Below are positions 1-8,514 of a DNA stretch of 64,000 bases, piece by piece. The stretch spans positions 248,001 to 312,000 of the forward strand of contig NZ_LUVZ01000012.1 in the NCBI RefSeq assembly GCF_001593385.1. The letters are read 5' to 3'. The DNA comes from Chryseobacterium cucumeris (GTDB lineage Bacteria > Bacteroidota > Bacteroidia > Flavobacteriales > Weeksellaceae). The translations under genes were made by a program, and so were the position numbers. Every line of letters begins with the position of its first letter. Positions within the stretch are counted from its first letter, which is position 1. The notes under the pieces are model-generated. The model was not told the DNA's origin and ran no database searches. It worked only from the letters and a program-made list of their open reading frames with translations.

Positions 1-669
1 CGCTGATATTTCCTTCCATGGACACCTGATTGTCTTTTGCTGCAGCCCATAACGTATGATTCATTCCGGCAACAGGCACAAGCGCTTTAGTGAGAATGGT
101 TGATTTTTTTGAATTTTTAGAGGTCTCCATTTCGCTGGCGTAAGTGAGATAAAACTCATCCTCAAGCATTGGAGGGATATAGCGGGCAGTTTCGTTGAGA
201 AGATCAGCTTCCAGCCCCAGATCCATTTTTCGGGTTCCCGTTCCCGAATAACAGCAGTCGAAGATAACTTCCATATTCACTTCGGCTTTTAGCTTGCTGA
301 GAACAGTTTTAAAATCATCATCACGAATGACTCCGTTATTGGCATAATCATGCGGACAAATAGCCTCGTCCAAACCATCCAGTTCTAGATCCGATCCGAT
401 ATTGGCCACTCTGGTTCCGTGTCCTGAATAATAAAAAACGAGAGAATCTCCTTTTACGCTTGTGCTGATCATGGATTTCAGATAGTTCAATATATTCGCT
501 CTTGTAGCATTCTGATTGGTCAGGATTTTAATCTTTGCCGGACTAAAACCACAGATCACCAATGTGTTTGCCATATCTCTCGCATCGTTTACACAGCCGT
601 TAAGATCCGGACCACCGTATCCGATGGGTGCATAATCATTAATTCCTACGATAAGTGCTTTTTTCATTG
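1..669 (-). CDS. Caspase-like peptidase (C14, metacaspase), 3' part outside window
   Basis: The first 223 codons are present; the C-terminus runs off the left edge. The protein begins directly with the caspase-like fold (MKKALIVGIN). The catalytic His lies in YYSGHGT (His83) and the nucleophile in DCCYSG (Cys139), the signature of type I metacaspases. Conserved DGLDEAI and DDDF segments lie between them and probably form the acidic S1 pocket that gives metacaspases Arg/Lys specificity (family knowledge). No signal peptide is visible, so a cytoplasmic location is inferred. Whether a C-terminal partner domain follows cannot be seen. The target is unknown; bacterial metacaspases have been linked to stress, programmed death and defence modules. 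Confidence 0.88.
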
Positions 670-843
670 TATTAGTTTTAAAAAATATTCCCTACTCTGT
701 TCCGGCTTTTCGGGGGCTGCCTTTTTGTGTTTTTTTCTATGACAAAATTCCATCTTTCAGAAGAGCAAAAACAGAGGAGAAAACCGTATTTTGAAAAAGG
801 AAAAACACCTTTTCGTTTGCAAATGAATGAGTTGTGAAATAAA

Positions 844-872
844 AATCCGGCAGCTTGAAAAGCTGCCGGATT
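844..872 (-). terminator. Rho-independent terminator of the two-component operon
   Basis: A perfect 13-bp inverted repeat (844-856 with 860-872, 3-nt loop) lies 60 nt beyond the response regulator stop. On the minus strand the stem is followed by TTTTTATTT, so it ends leftward transcription. Confidence 0.85.
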
Positions 873-931
873 CGTCAATAGAATGTAAAAATGTTTATTT
901 TTTCAGGGAATAAATAGGATTAAAAATTAAG

Positions 932-1576
932 TCAGCACAAATCATGCTTTAAAGCAAAAAGTACCAGACCCGCTCTGTTTTTTATATCCAGTTTTACGAA
1001 AACCGAATCTCTGTAGCCATCAATGGTTTTAGGACTGAGGCACATTTTATCAGCAATCTCCTTATAAGTAAGTTCGCTGCAGGCCCATTTGATAAATTCT
1101 TTCTCCCGGTCTCTCAGCTCAGAAAGCAGGGAGGCATTTTTCGCTTCCTCTGTTTTTACTTTCAATAACTTTTGGGCTACAAAATCAGTATAAAAGCTGC
1201 CTTTCTCAAATACCGTTTCAATAGCCTGGAAAAGGATAGAAGGCTGCATGTCTTTTAGCAGATAGCCTTTAGCGCCTGCTTTCAGCATTTTAATCAATAT
1301 TCTTTCATCATCATCCATGGTAAGGGCAATGACTTTAATATCAGGATAATGCTCTGTAAGCCATTCTGTAGTTTCTATACCATTTTTATAAGGCATATTG
1401 ACATCCATCAGGACTACAGCGGGTAATTCAGAAGCTTTTTCCACGCCTGCAATAAATTCTTCTCCGTTGGGATGATTCATAATGACCCGATATTGAGTGT
1501 TTTCTGTGATCATATTCTCCAGCGCTTTGGAGATTAAGGTATGATCATCTACGATCGCTATGGGAATAGTTTTCAT
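932..1576 (-). CDS. NarL/FixJ-type response regulator
   Basis: 214 aa: an N-terminal receiver domain (about 1-125) and a LuxR-type helix-turn-helix (about 150-210). Receiver residues are complete: acidic pair Asp10/Asp11, phosphoacceptor Asp58 in VLMDVNMP, Thr86 and Lys108 in YLLKD. The HTH carries the typical LTYKEIADKMCLSPKTI recognition region. It should bind DNA when phosphorylated by the kinase encoded just upstream. The start ATG overlaps the kinase stop (ATGA), which supports translational coupling. It is the last gene of a four-gene leftward operon that begins with the lipoprotein at 3560. Regulon unknown. Confidence 0.93.
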   Translation of the reverse strand: MKTIPIAIVDDHTLISKALENMITENTQYRVIMNHPNGEEFIAGVEKASELPAVVLMDVNMPYKNGIETTEWLTEHYPDIKVIALTMDDDERILIKMLKAGAKGYLLKDMQPSILFQAIETVFEKGSFYTDFVAQKLLKVKTEEAKNASLLSELRDREKEFIKWACSELTYKEIADKMCLSPKTIDGYRDSVFVKLDIKNRAGLVLFALKHDLC

Positions 1577-2343
1577 AATAAATTTTTATGATAGGTTATC
1601 AAAGTTTGTGTTCCTTTATTCAGTTCTGATTGTATAGACAGTTCAGCGTGAATCAGTTTGGCTCTCAGTTCCATATTTTTTAATCCTGAGCCGTCCTGAT
1701 TACTATTGATATCAAAGCCTCTTCCGTTGTCCGAGATACTGATATGTAATTTTTCACAGTCATCCTCCATGTGTATGGAAACATTTTTGGCTTTGGAATG
1801 TTTCAGAATATTATTGATACTTTCCTGGATAATTCTGAAAAGGATCAGTCCGTGTTTAGGCGAAATATCAATATCCTGTTTTTGCGTAATGAATTCTATT
1901 TTTAATAATTTTAGTTTTTTAATTCTCTTCACTTCTCTTTCAATGGATTCTGCCAGTCCGAAATGAATGATCTGTTCAGTGATTAATGTTTTAGACAGAT
2001 TTCTTATATCCTGTATACATTCTCCCAATAATTCATTGAGCTCGATGAGGTCTTCTTTTTCTGTATTTTGGAGTTTGGTAATCAATTGGTTCTGGCGTAA
2101 GCGGACTACGGATAGTTTTTGACCCAGATCATCATGCAATTCCTGCCCGATATAATTCAGAGTTTGTTCTTTCATTTCTACCTGGGAAGTCGCCAGTTCC
2201 TTTTCAAACCGAAGATCTTTTTCCTTCTGCTCAATCAGCAGGGTTGTTTTTTTCCTGATAAAAACCGCATAGATGAAGACCATTGTCAAAACAACGATGA
2301 ATAAAGTAATAGTAAAGATGATAACCAGATTATTCTCTTCCAT
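1573..2343 (-). CDS. Sensor histidine kinase, HisKA_3 (NarX/DesK-like)
   Basis: 256 aa. One N-terminal membrane segment (about 7-28) leads into a coiled stretch and a HisKA_3 dimerisation helix with phosphorylated His70 in ELHDDLGQ. The C-terminal HATPase_c domain has an N-box (QESINNILKH) and a G1 box (ISDNGRGFD). There is no extracytoplasmic sensor domain, so the signal probably comes from the membrane or from partner proteins such as the 7-TM protein and lipoprotein encoded upstream. It overlaps the regulator gene by 4 nt and should phosphorylate Asp58 of that protein. The signal is unknown. Confidence 0.92.
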   Translation of the reverse strand: MEENNLVIIFTITLFIVVLTMVFIYAVFIRKKTTLLIEQKEKDLRFEKELATSQVEMKEQTLNYIGQELHDDLGQKLSVVRLRQNQLITKLQNTEKEDLIELNELLGECIQDIRNLSKTLITEQIIHFGLAESIEREVKRIKKLKLLKIEFITQKQDIDISPKHGLILFRIIQESINNILKHSKAKNVSIHMEDDCEKLHISISDNGRGFDINSNQDGSGLKNMELRAKLIHAELSIQSELNKGTQTLITYHKNLL

Positions 2344-2356
2344 ATCTGCAAAGCTT

Positions 2357-3001
2357 TTATGTTATTCTTTCCTGTTTGTTCCAGAGTAAACCTAATATGA
2401 GTATGCCATTACTGATCAGATTCAGCATAAATAAAATAAAGAAATAAATAGTCTCTGATACAGTAGTTCTGAAAAAGAATATGGGGATGCTTCCAATAAA
2501 GAATATTAGCAAAGCAACTGATATCCAGAATGGTAAGTAATTTTTGATTTCCAATACTTTATCAGAATTAAAGGTTTGGTACAGGAACAAAATGATTGAA
2601 AATAGCAACAGAAGAATATCTGCATAGAGCATATTAAAAGAAAAATGATGAAGCAGATCATCTTCTGTATAAAACATCACAGCAATATTGAAAACAAAAA
2701 GAATCAGGATGATGGTCTGTATCTTTTTGAGCAGCGGAACATATAATAATTGGTAATAATACAATAAGTACAGAAAAAATACAATCATTAAAAAACCAAT
2801 TACATAGAAGATGTCCGTAGGCAGATTGGTAAGCTTGAAATAGAAATAACAGGAAATATCAATCAGGGAAAACAACAGATATCCTATGATAAAAAATAAA
2901 TTCTCCTTTCCGGTTTTTCTGTATTTTATGACCATTAGAATCATCACTACAATGGAAATGGCCATCGATATCTGTTTCCCTGTTTCAATATTCCAGTTCA
3001 T
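2357..3001 (-). CDS. Seven-transmembrane protein of the two-component operon
   Basis: 214 aa, almost entirely hydrophobic, with about seven membrane helices (roughly 10-26, 33-55, 63-87, 94-112, 121-144, 153-177, 182-208) and no soluble domain. I do not recognise the family. It lies 13 nt after the lipoprotein gene and 13 nt before the kinase gene, so co-transcription is very likely. By position it may be a membrane sensing partner of the nearly sensor-less kinase (inference); 7-TM sensing modules are known in other histidine kinases, though usually fused. Confidence 0.75.
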   Translation of the reverse strand: MNWNIETGKQISMAISIVVMILMVIKYRKTGKENLFFIIGYLLFSLIDISCYFYFKLTNLPTDIFYVIGFLMIVFFLYLLYYYQLLYVPLLKKIQTIILILFVFNIAVMFYTEDDLLHHFSFNMLYADILLLLFSIILFLYQTFNSDKVLEIKNYLPFWISVALLIFFIGSIPIFFFRTTVSETIYFFILFMLNLISNGILILGLLWNKQERIT

Positions 3002-3014
3002 AATGCTGTGTTTT

Positions 3015-3560
3015 TTAAGGCATTGTTTCCGATAACGTTTTTGGCGGTGGTGCCAGATTGGTCATATTCATAGATTCTATTGAAGTAACGTCTGTGTTTT
3101 CTTCGGTGGTGGCTGATCTGGCCATAGCCTTCTCTCTTTCTCTTTTTTGGGCAGTAGGTACTAAAAATATAGTTTGATAGCCTGCATATTCAGGTTTTGC
3201 CATTCTGTTTTTAGGATGATTCATTGGATATTTTCCCATGTAGATCCTGATTCCCGGATTTTTTAATTTTTGTTTTCTGGCATTTTCTTTTACATATTTA
3301 ATATAGCCTTCCATATCTTCAAGCGAAAACCAGTACCATCTCGAATCAGGTTCACCGTTTCTGTACTTCATGAGAATTTCATGATTGGTTCTGGTGTATT
3401 CATCAAAAAGGACGCGCCCTTCACGGTAGCTGATCAGTTTCTTTTTATAACTGTTGCTAACGGGTTCTTTAGGAGGTTCGGAGCAGCCGATCAGACAAAA
3501 AGTCAAAATAAATGCTGCACAAAGCAAAGGTGAAATCTTAGTAAAAAAGGAAGTTTTCAT
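3015..3560 (-). CDS. Small lipoprotein, first gene of the two-component operon
   Basis: 181 aa. The start is the ATG at 3560: it begins a clean lipoprotein signal peptide (MKTSFFTK, hydrophobic core, lipobox LIGC), and a -7 promoter element lies just upstream at 3585-3592. An in-frame start at 3605 would fall before that promoter and spoil the signal peptide. The mature part is polar, with YIKYVKENARKQK and MGKYPMNHPKNR stretches and a low-complexity C-terminus. No family recognised. As a periplasm-facing lipoprotein it could pass a signal to the downstream 7-TM/kinase pair (inference). Confidence 0.8.
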   Translation of the reverse strand: MKTSFFTKISPLLCAAFILTFCLIGCSEPPKEPVSNSYKKKLISYREGRVLFDEYTRTNHEILMKYRNGEPDSRWYWFSLEDMEGYIKYVKENARKQKLKNPGIRIYMGKYPMNHPKNRMAKPEYAGYQTIFLVPTAQKREREKAMARSATTEENTDVTSIESMNMTNLAPPPKTLSETMP

Positions 3561-3584
3561 TTTTATGGTTTTAATTTTATGGAA

Positions 3585-3592
3585 CAAAATTA
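3585..3592 (-). promoter_or_regulatory. -7 promoter element TAATTTTG
   Basis: Exact match to the Bacteroidota TAnnTTTG element on the minus strand, 25 nt before the lipoprotein ATG at 3560. It decides that start. No clear -33 TTG is visible. Confidence 0.6.
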
Positions 3593-3743
3593 GCGAACGA
3601 CACAACTATAAAAAAGGGTGAAAACACTGTTTTTATCCTTTACTAAATTTACGACTTTTTGATATTCAGTTGAATAGGAATTACGAGGTTTGTTTTTTTA
3701 ATTAAAAATATCCAATGGTATTCCTTCAATAATAAAATTAAAA

Positions 3744-3762
3744 CCATGATGAACATTCATGG
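3744..3762 (-). terminator. Weak terminator after hxlR-type gene
   Basis: A 6-bp stem (CCATGA/TCATGG, 7-nt loop), followed on the minus strand by TTTTAATTTT, lies 16 nt after the regulator stop. Confidence 0.45.
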
Positions 3763-3777
3763 CTTTGCAGGAAAGGT

Positions 3778-4125
3778 TTACCTTTTTATCCTCTCTTTTT
3801 CAATCTGGTTTTCACCCCAAATTCTGAGATAATCAATAAAAGGAATGAGCTCGGCGCCGGTTTCCGTTAGAGAATATTCTACCTTAGGAGGAACTTCGTG
3901 ATACACTTCTCTATGGATAAGCCCGTCATCTTCCAGCTCCCGGACAGTCTGGGTAAGCATTTTAGGGGTAATATCAGAAAGGGTTTTACGAAGTTCGCCA
4001 TACCGCATAACTGTCTTCAGATGAAGATACCATAAAATACGGCCTTTGTACTTTCCTCCAATCCGTTTAAAGGCATAGTCAACAGGACAGGATGGCTCAT
4101 TTGTAACTTTTTTTATTTTTAACAT
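3778..4125 (-). CDS. HxlR-family winged-helix transcriptional regulator
   Basis: 115 aa, the usual single-domain length of HxlR regulators. Visible family features: an N-terminal Cys in PSCPVDYAFKRIGGKYKG, a recognition helix around ITPKMLTQTVRELEDDGLI, and the wing HEVPPKVEYSLTETG. The Cys may act as a redox or electrophile sensor, as in related YodB/QorR/HypR proteins (family knowledge). It is divergent from a quinone-oxidoreductase-like gene, and a palindromic site lies between them, so it probably represses both genes and responds to quinones or diamide-type stress (inference). Confidence 0.92.
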   Translation of the reverse strand: MLKIKKVTNEPSCPVDYAFKRIGGKYKGRILWYLHLKTVMRYGELRKTLSDITPKMLTQTVRELEDDGLIHREVYHEVPPKVEYSLTETGAELIPFIDYLRIWGENQIEKERIKR

Positions 4126-4163
4126 TTTTTCAATGGTTTGATAATCAGTATTAGTATATTTTT

Positions 4164-4192
4164 AGTATGTAGATTACCAAAAAGTACATACT
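4164..4192. promoter_or_regulatory. Candidate HxlR operator palindrome
   Basis: Two perfect inverted 8-mers, AGTATGTA (4164-4171) and TACATACT (4185-4192), separated by 13 nt, lie between the divergent regulator and reductase genes. The right half overlaps the -33 TTG of the reductase promoter, as expected for a repressor site. Confidence 0.7.
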
Positions 4193-4222
4193 TGCTGCAA
4201 AGATATGATGAGACTACATTTG
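4192..4222 (+). promoter_or_regulatory. Promoter of the quinone oxidoreductase gene
   Basis: TTG at 4192-4194 and TACATTTG at 4215-4222, separated by 20 nt, match the Bacteroidota -33/-7 arrangement. The predicted transcript leader is about 20 nt. Confidence 0.65.
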
Positions 4223-4246
4223 TCCGATAATTAAAATCAAAAAAAA

Positions 4247-5194
4247 ATGAAAGCTGTTATTGTAAACGAAGCAGGAGGCGTTGAAAACCTTCAATTTACG
4301 GAAATAGATAAGCCTGTCATAGGAAATGATGAAGTATTGGTAAAAGTAGTATCGGTAAGCATTAATCCTGTAGATGTAAAGTCCAGAGCATATGAAGGAG
4401 TTGTGAACTGGATTTTTGAAGAAAAGAGACCCGTTATTTTAGGATGGGATATCTCGGGAGAAGTCGTAGAAACCGGGAAAAGTGTAACTGATTTTAAATC
4501 TGGAGATGAAGTCTTCGGAATGGTCAATTTTTTTGGAAAAGGAAATGCCTATGCAGAATATGTGGCTGCTCCGGCGGCTCATCTGGCATTAAAGCCTCAG
4601 AATATTACCCATCAGCAGGCTGCCGCGGCCTCAATGGCTGCTTTAACGGCATATCAGGCCTTAGTGGATGTTGCCGGAATTAAAAAAGGAAGCAAGGTTC
4701 TGGTCCATGCCGCTTCAGGTGGTGTCGGCCATTTTGCTGTTCAGATGGCGAAGCATTTCGGAGCGTATGTTATCGGCATATCATCCGGTAAAAATAAAGA
4801 ATTTGTTTTGTCGCTTGGGGCTGATGAACATATTGATTATACAACGGAAAACTTTTATGAAAAGGTGCAGGATGCAGATATCGTCATTGATACCCTTCAG
4901 GGAAAAACGCTGTCGGATTCGGTAGATGTTGTGAAAGAGAATGGCATTATCATAACACTTCCGACACCTGAGATTCCTGAGGATATTGCATTGAGAGCCA
5001 GGCAGAAAAAGGTGAATATTGAGTTTATGATGGTACAGTCTAAAAAAGAAACTGCAGAAGCAATTGCGGGCTTATTGAAGCAGGAAGTATTGAAACCATT
5101 TGTTTATAAAACTTTCCAGTTTGAAGACATAGCACTGGCACACCTGGAGGTAGAGACCAGCCGCGTTGCAGGAAAAGTAATAGTAAATCTGTAA
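4247..5194 (+). CDS. NADP-dependent quinone oxidoreductase-like MDR protein
   Basis: 315 aa, zinc-free medium-chain dehydrogenase/reductase. The N-terminal GroES-like domain shows SINPVDVKSR; the Rossmann domain has AASGGVGHFAVQMAKHFGA (about 156-174). The catalytic zinc ligands of alcohol dehydrogenases are absent, pointing to a quinone or enone reductase using NAD(P)H in the cytoplasm. Divergent from an HxlR regulator with an operator between them, an arrangement typical of quinone/electrophile-stress reductases. The exact substrate cannot be read from sequence. Confidence 0.9.
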   Translation: MKAVIVNEAGGVENLQFTEIDKPVIGNDEVLVKVVSVSINPVDVKSRAYEGVVNWIFEEKRPVILGWDISGEVVETGKSVTDFKSGDEVFGMVNFFGKGNAYAEYVAAPAAHLALKPQNITHQQAAAASMAALTAYQALVDVAGIKKGSKVLVHAASGGVGHFAVQMAKHFGAYVIGISSGKNKEFVLSLGADEHIDYTTENFYEKVQDADIVIDTLQGKTLSDSVDVVKENGIIITLPTPEIPEDIALRARQKKVNIEFMMVQSKKETAEAIAGLLKQEVLKPFVYKTFQFEDIALAHLEVETSRVAGKVIVNL

Positions 5195-5202
5195 AAATAA
5201 AA

Positions 5203-5232
5203 ACAGGACCGGAAATCTATTCCCGGTCCTGT
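5203..5232. terminator. Terminator between convergent genes
   Basis: Perfect 10-bp stem ACAGGACCGG/CCGGTCCTGT with a 10-nt loop. The T-run follows on the minus strand (TTTTTATTTTT), so it mainly serves the leftward stress-protein gene, but it sits directly after the rightward reductase stop as well. Confidence 0.75.
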
Positions 5233-5309
5233 TAAACAAGATTAAGTGTAAAATTTAGCCTTTACAGGCAAAAAGGATAATTCAAATGTGAACAGATTTT
5301 TATTGATTC

Positions 5310-6134
5310 TTAATCTATGTTTAAGGGAATTGATAGTAATGGTAATTTATTCTTATAGGCCATTATGGCTGTTTTGCTTCGATGGAAAAGAGATTCTACA
5401 AGATTGTATTTATAAGGAATCATGGTTAAAAGGTCCGGACTGGTCAGTTTTATTTCCTCCTCAATCGCCTTGATGACTTCAATGGACTGAATCATTTTAA
5501 AGCTGTACTTAATATCATCCAGATCGTACCCGGAATTCAGGTCAATATCATGAATAATCTCAGCAAAATCTTCTAATCTTTCACTTACATTGAATACCTC
5601 AATCTCAGCATTGAATTCATTAATAAAGTGGTAAATATCATTCATGGCAGACCAGGTCATGCTTTTGTGCGTATCATAAGCAAAAAGAATTTTTCTGATT
5701 CCTGTATATTCTATATGAGCGGGAACAATGAGTATCGGTTTTTTAATTCTGTGGATAGCTCTTGTTACCCTGTTTCCCAAAAGCTTTTGTTCCAGAGTTT
5801 TTTCAGCCATTCCCATCACAATAAAATCACAATCGTGAATCTGCATACAGTTTTCAAGCTCTTCAATAAAATTGCCGGAAGCCAGATGATGCTGGGTTTC
5901 AACAGTATATAATCTTTTAAGTTCCGCTGCCTTATCCTCCATTTTTTTCTGATTTTTAAGCGTTTGAGTGTAGAAAAAATCAGCTGAAGCCTGTGCATTC
6001 AGGGCATGGATGGAAACGGACTGAAGATTGAAAAGTACCATACTGTATTTGTTTTCTTTAGCCATAGATGCTGCATAATGTGTTGCATTTTCAGCTTCGT
6101 GGGAAAAATCTGTGCAGACAATTATTGTTTTCAT
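5310..6134 (-). CDS. Universal stress protein (UspA family), tandem domains
   Basis: 274 aa. The N-terminal Usp domain (about 1-140) starts with KTIIVCTDFSHEA and contains VMGMAEKTLEQKLLGNRVTR and PILIVPA. A second, more divergent half (about 145-274) starts with IRKILFAYD. The classic ATP motif Gx2Gx9G(S/T) is not intact, so nucleotide binding is uncertain. Single gene with its own -7 element at 6154-6161. Cytoplasmic stress role inferred from the family. Confidence 0.88.
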   Translation of the reverse strand: MKTIIVCTDFSHEAENATHYAASMAKENKYSMVLFNLQSVSIHALNAQASADFFYTQTLKNQKKMEDKAAELKRLYTVETQHHLASGNFIEELENCMQIHDCDFIVMGMAEKTLEQKLLGNRVTRAIHRIKKPILIVPAHIEYTGIRKILFAYDTHKSMTWSAMNDIYHFINEFNAEIEVFNVSERLEDFAEIIHDIDLNSGYDLDDIKYSFKMIQSIEVIKAIEEEIKLTSPDLLTMIPYKYNLVESLFHRSKTAIMAYKNKLPLLSIPLNID

Positions 6135-6153
6135 TGTACCGGATTTAATATTA

Positions 6154-6161
6154 CAAAACTA
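6154..6161 (-). promoter_or_regulatory. -7 promoter element TAGTTTTG
   Basis: Exact TAnnTTTG match on the minus strand, 20 nt before the Usp ATG at 6134. Confidence 0.55.
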
Positions 6162-6363
6162 TGATAGACAGTTATTCCCTGATTGTAAAAATAATGTGAT
6201 GTTGCATAAAATGATGATGAAATGTCTTTTTCAGGTGATGAACCGTCACATTCATTTTAACTCTGCTATTTTACGTTTCAGGTATTGTTTTGGCGGTCTC
6301 GTCTAAAATAGAAGATATTCATATAAAATCTATTTCTATATTTACATTCATAAAGTCCCGGAT

Positions 6364-7482
6364 ATGAACAGGATTTCTGCCATCAGGAAAAAAATAGTAC
6401 GGAATAAGAAGATTCTTTCCACCATGAAAAGAAGGCTGGTGATCTGGGCGTTAGCAGTGGTCACTTTCTGTGTTTTTTCCTACCTTATTGATCCCTTTGA
6501 TCCCGTTTGGAAAGGCTACCTTGATGCTCCTTTAAAAATGATTCTGGAAGATGCCACATGGATTATCTTTTTTTCAATCATTATTTCTGAGGTAAGTATA
6601 TTTATAGACAGAACACTCAATAAATGGCTTCCCTGGAGAAACAGAACCGTAAAGCGATTATTCATTCAGTGTTTGCTTCAGATCGTGGGAAGTGTTTTGA
6701 TTGTGATTATTATCAATGCAATCGTGGATGGTACTTCAGTAACATTACCTGAAATGGATTCCCGCAAAGAATATACACTTCTTGGACAATGGATCGCTAC
6801 TAATATTGTCATATCGTTGATTATCAGCGCTTTTAATACCGTTGATTATTTATTGGAAAACTGGAAAAAAACAGCAGTAGAAGCTGCCCAGCACAAACTG
6901 AGGGCATCAAAACACAAGCAGGCTGCAATGGCGGCAGAGCTTCAGGCGCTTAAGCTTCAGATTGACCCGCATTTTATTTTCAATAATTTAAGTGTATTGT
7001 CAGAACTCATCCTGGAAGATCAGCAATTGGGATATGACTATTCCGAGAAATTTGCGAGAGTATACAGATACTTATTGGTCAATTCCAAAAAAGACATTAT
7101 CGCCGTAGAAGAGGAACTCAAATTTTTAGAGTCCTATATCTTTCTGATTGAAAAAAGAATAGGGGAAGGCGTTATATTCAAAATAGATATTCAGGAAGAG
7201 TACAGATCGAGATTTACCCTTCCGCTGTCTTTACAGTTGCTGGTTGAAAATGCTATCAAGCATAATCAGACATCCAAAGTAAACCCTCTGGAAATTCACG
7301 TTTATACAAACCCTGAAGGAGAGCTGTTAGTCTCCAACACATTTCTGCCTTTAATCAACAAACCGGATTCCTCAGGAGTAGGGCTTACCAATATCGTTGC
7401 ACGATATGAAATCTTAGGATATCCTAAACCTGTAATTGAAAAAACTGAAGATAAATTTATTGTAAAACTCCCATTGATATGA
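6364..7482 (+). CDS. LytS-type sensor histidine kinase (His_kinase family)
   Basis: 372 aa. About four membrane helices lie in the first 165 residues, followed by a short coiled coil and the His_kinase core LKLQIDPHFIFNNL with His203. The C-terminal HATPase domain has LLVENAIKHNQ. No separate sensor domain is present. It overlaps the LytTR regulator gene by 4 nt (ATGA), so the two form a coupled two-component pair. The signal is unknown; the RND efflux operon downstream is a possible target only by position. Confidence 0.92.
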   Translation: MNRISAIRKKIVRNKKILSTMKRRLVIWALAVVTFCVFSYLIDPFDPVWKGYLDAPLKMILEDATWIIFFSIIISEVSIFIDRTLNKWLPWRNRTVKRLFIQCLLQIVGSVLIVIIINAIVDGTSVTLPEMDSRKEYTLLGQWIATNIVISLIISAFNTVDYLLENWKKTAVEAAQHKLRASKHKQAAMAAELQALKLQIDPHFIFNNLSVLSELILEDQQLGYDYSEKFARVYRYLLVNSKKDIIAVEEELKFLESYIFLIEKRIGEGVIFKIDIQEEYRSRFTLPLSLQLLVENAIKHNQTSKVNPLEIHVYTNPEGELLVSNTFLPLINKPDSSGVGLTNIVARYEILGYPKPVIEKTEDKFIVKLPLI

Positions 7483-8243
7483 AGATTAATAAAGTTTTAA
7501 TTGTTGAAGACGAAAGACCGAATGCTGACAGATTAAAAAGACTGTTGTTAAAGTTAAGACCGCATATCGAAATTCTGTCTGTGGAAGACTCGATCACCTC
7601 AACAGTACACTGGCTGGAAAATAATGTTGTCCCGGATGTCATTATGATGGATGTACGCCTTGCAGATGGTCTCAGCTTTGAAATATTTAACAAACATGAA
7701 GTTAAGAGTGCTGTCATATTTACCACAGCATATGATGAATATGCAGTACAGGCATTCAAATACAATAGTGTAGATTACCTCCTGAAACCTATTGAAGAAG
7801 AAGAGCTGGATGCTGCATTAAAGCGCTATGAAACCTTTATGGAAGCCGTCCCGGTAGTAGGAACAGCCATTGAAGGATTATTAAATTATATCCAGCCGAA
7901 AGATTACAGAAAACGTTTTCTCATTGCCCATAGAGATGGATATAAGACCGTGCTGGCAGAAGATATCCTCTATTTTTATACCGAATTGGGAATCAGCAAA
8001 GCCATGCTGAATACCGGAGTGGTGGAGAATGTTCCGCAAACCCTGGAAGAACTTGAAAAACAATTGGATCCTAAATTCTTTTTCCGTGCCAACAGACAAT
8101 TTATCATTCATATCAATTCCGTTAAGCAGATTTTAAATCATTTTAATGGAAAATTAAAGCTCGAACTGAGGAAACATCCTGATATGGAGGTTATTGTGAG
8201 TCGGGAAAAGGCTTCCGTTTTCAAATCCTGGATGGATTATTAA
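7479..8243 (+). CDS. LytTR-family response regulator
   Basis: 254 aa. Receiver domain about 1-125 with Glu10/Asp11, phosphoacceptor Asp58 in MMDVRLADG, and Lys in DYLLKP. LytTR DNA-binding domain about 145-250 with RFLIAHRDGYKTV and FFRANRQFIIHINSV. All receiver residues needed for phosphorylation are present, in contrast to the orphan LytTR protein encoded at 39115-39822. Translationally coupled to the LytS kinase and closed by a strong terminator 19 nt after the stop. Confidence 0.93.
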   Translation: MKINKVLIVEDERPNADRLKRLLLKLRPHIEILSVEDSITSTVHWLENNVVPDVIMMDVRLADGLSFEIFNKHEVKSAVIFTTAYDEYAVQAFKYNSVDYLLKPIEEEELDAALKRYETFMEAVPVVGTAIEGLLNYIQPKDYRKRFLIAHRDGYKTVLAEDILYFYTELGISKAMLNTGVVENVPQTLEELEKQLDPKFFFRANRQFIIHINSVKQILNHFNGKLKLELRKHPDMEVIVSREKASVFKSWMDY

Positions 8244-8261
8244 TCCTGGAAAAATACAGAC

Positions 8262-8293
8262 AAGACTGCTTCTATAAAAGCAGTCTTTTTTTT
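8262..8293 (+). terminator. Rho-independent terminator after LytS/LytTR
   Basis: 10-bp perfect stem AAGACTGCTT/AAGCAGTCTT with a 6-nt loop, continued by a T-run to 8293. It separates the two-component pair from the efflux operon. Confidence 0.9.
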
Positions 8294-8514
8294 GCTTCAC
8301 TTATATCGTCCACAAATTTGTATTTGACAATTTTACTTATATTTTCATCCGAAATATTCTTTTTTATCACATTTATAAACGAAAATAGCTGCTTTCCCTT
8401 CATTTTTCCTATCATACGTTTCATCTGCGATTAATGACACTTCACCCAACTTCTGAATGAATATCACTGTAAGATGAAGTTATTTTGCTCCTGTAAAATT
8501 TAAAAACCAATGTT

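Noticed and set aside
678..878. 66-codon minus-strand open frame
   Set aside because: It runs through the perfect terminator hairpin at 844-872 and has no family features.
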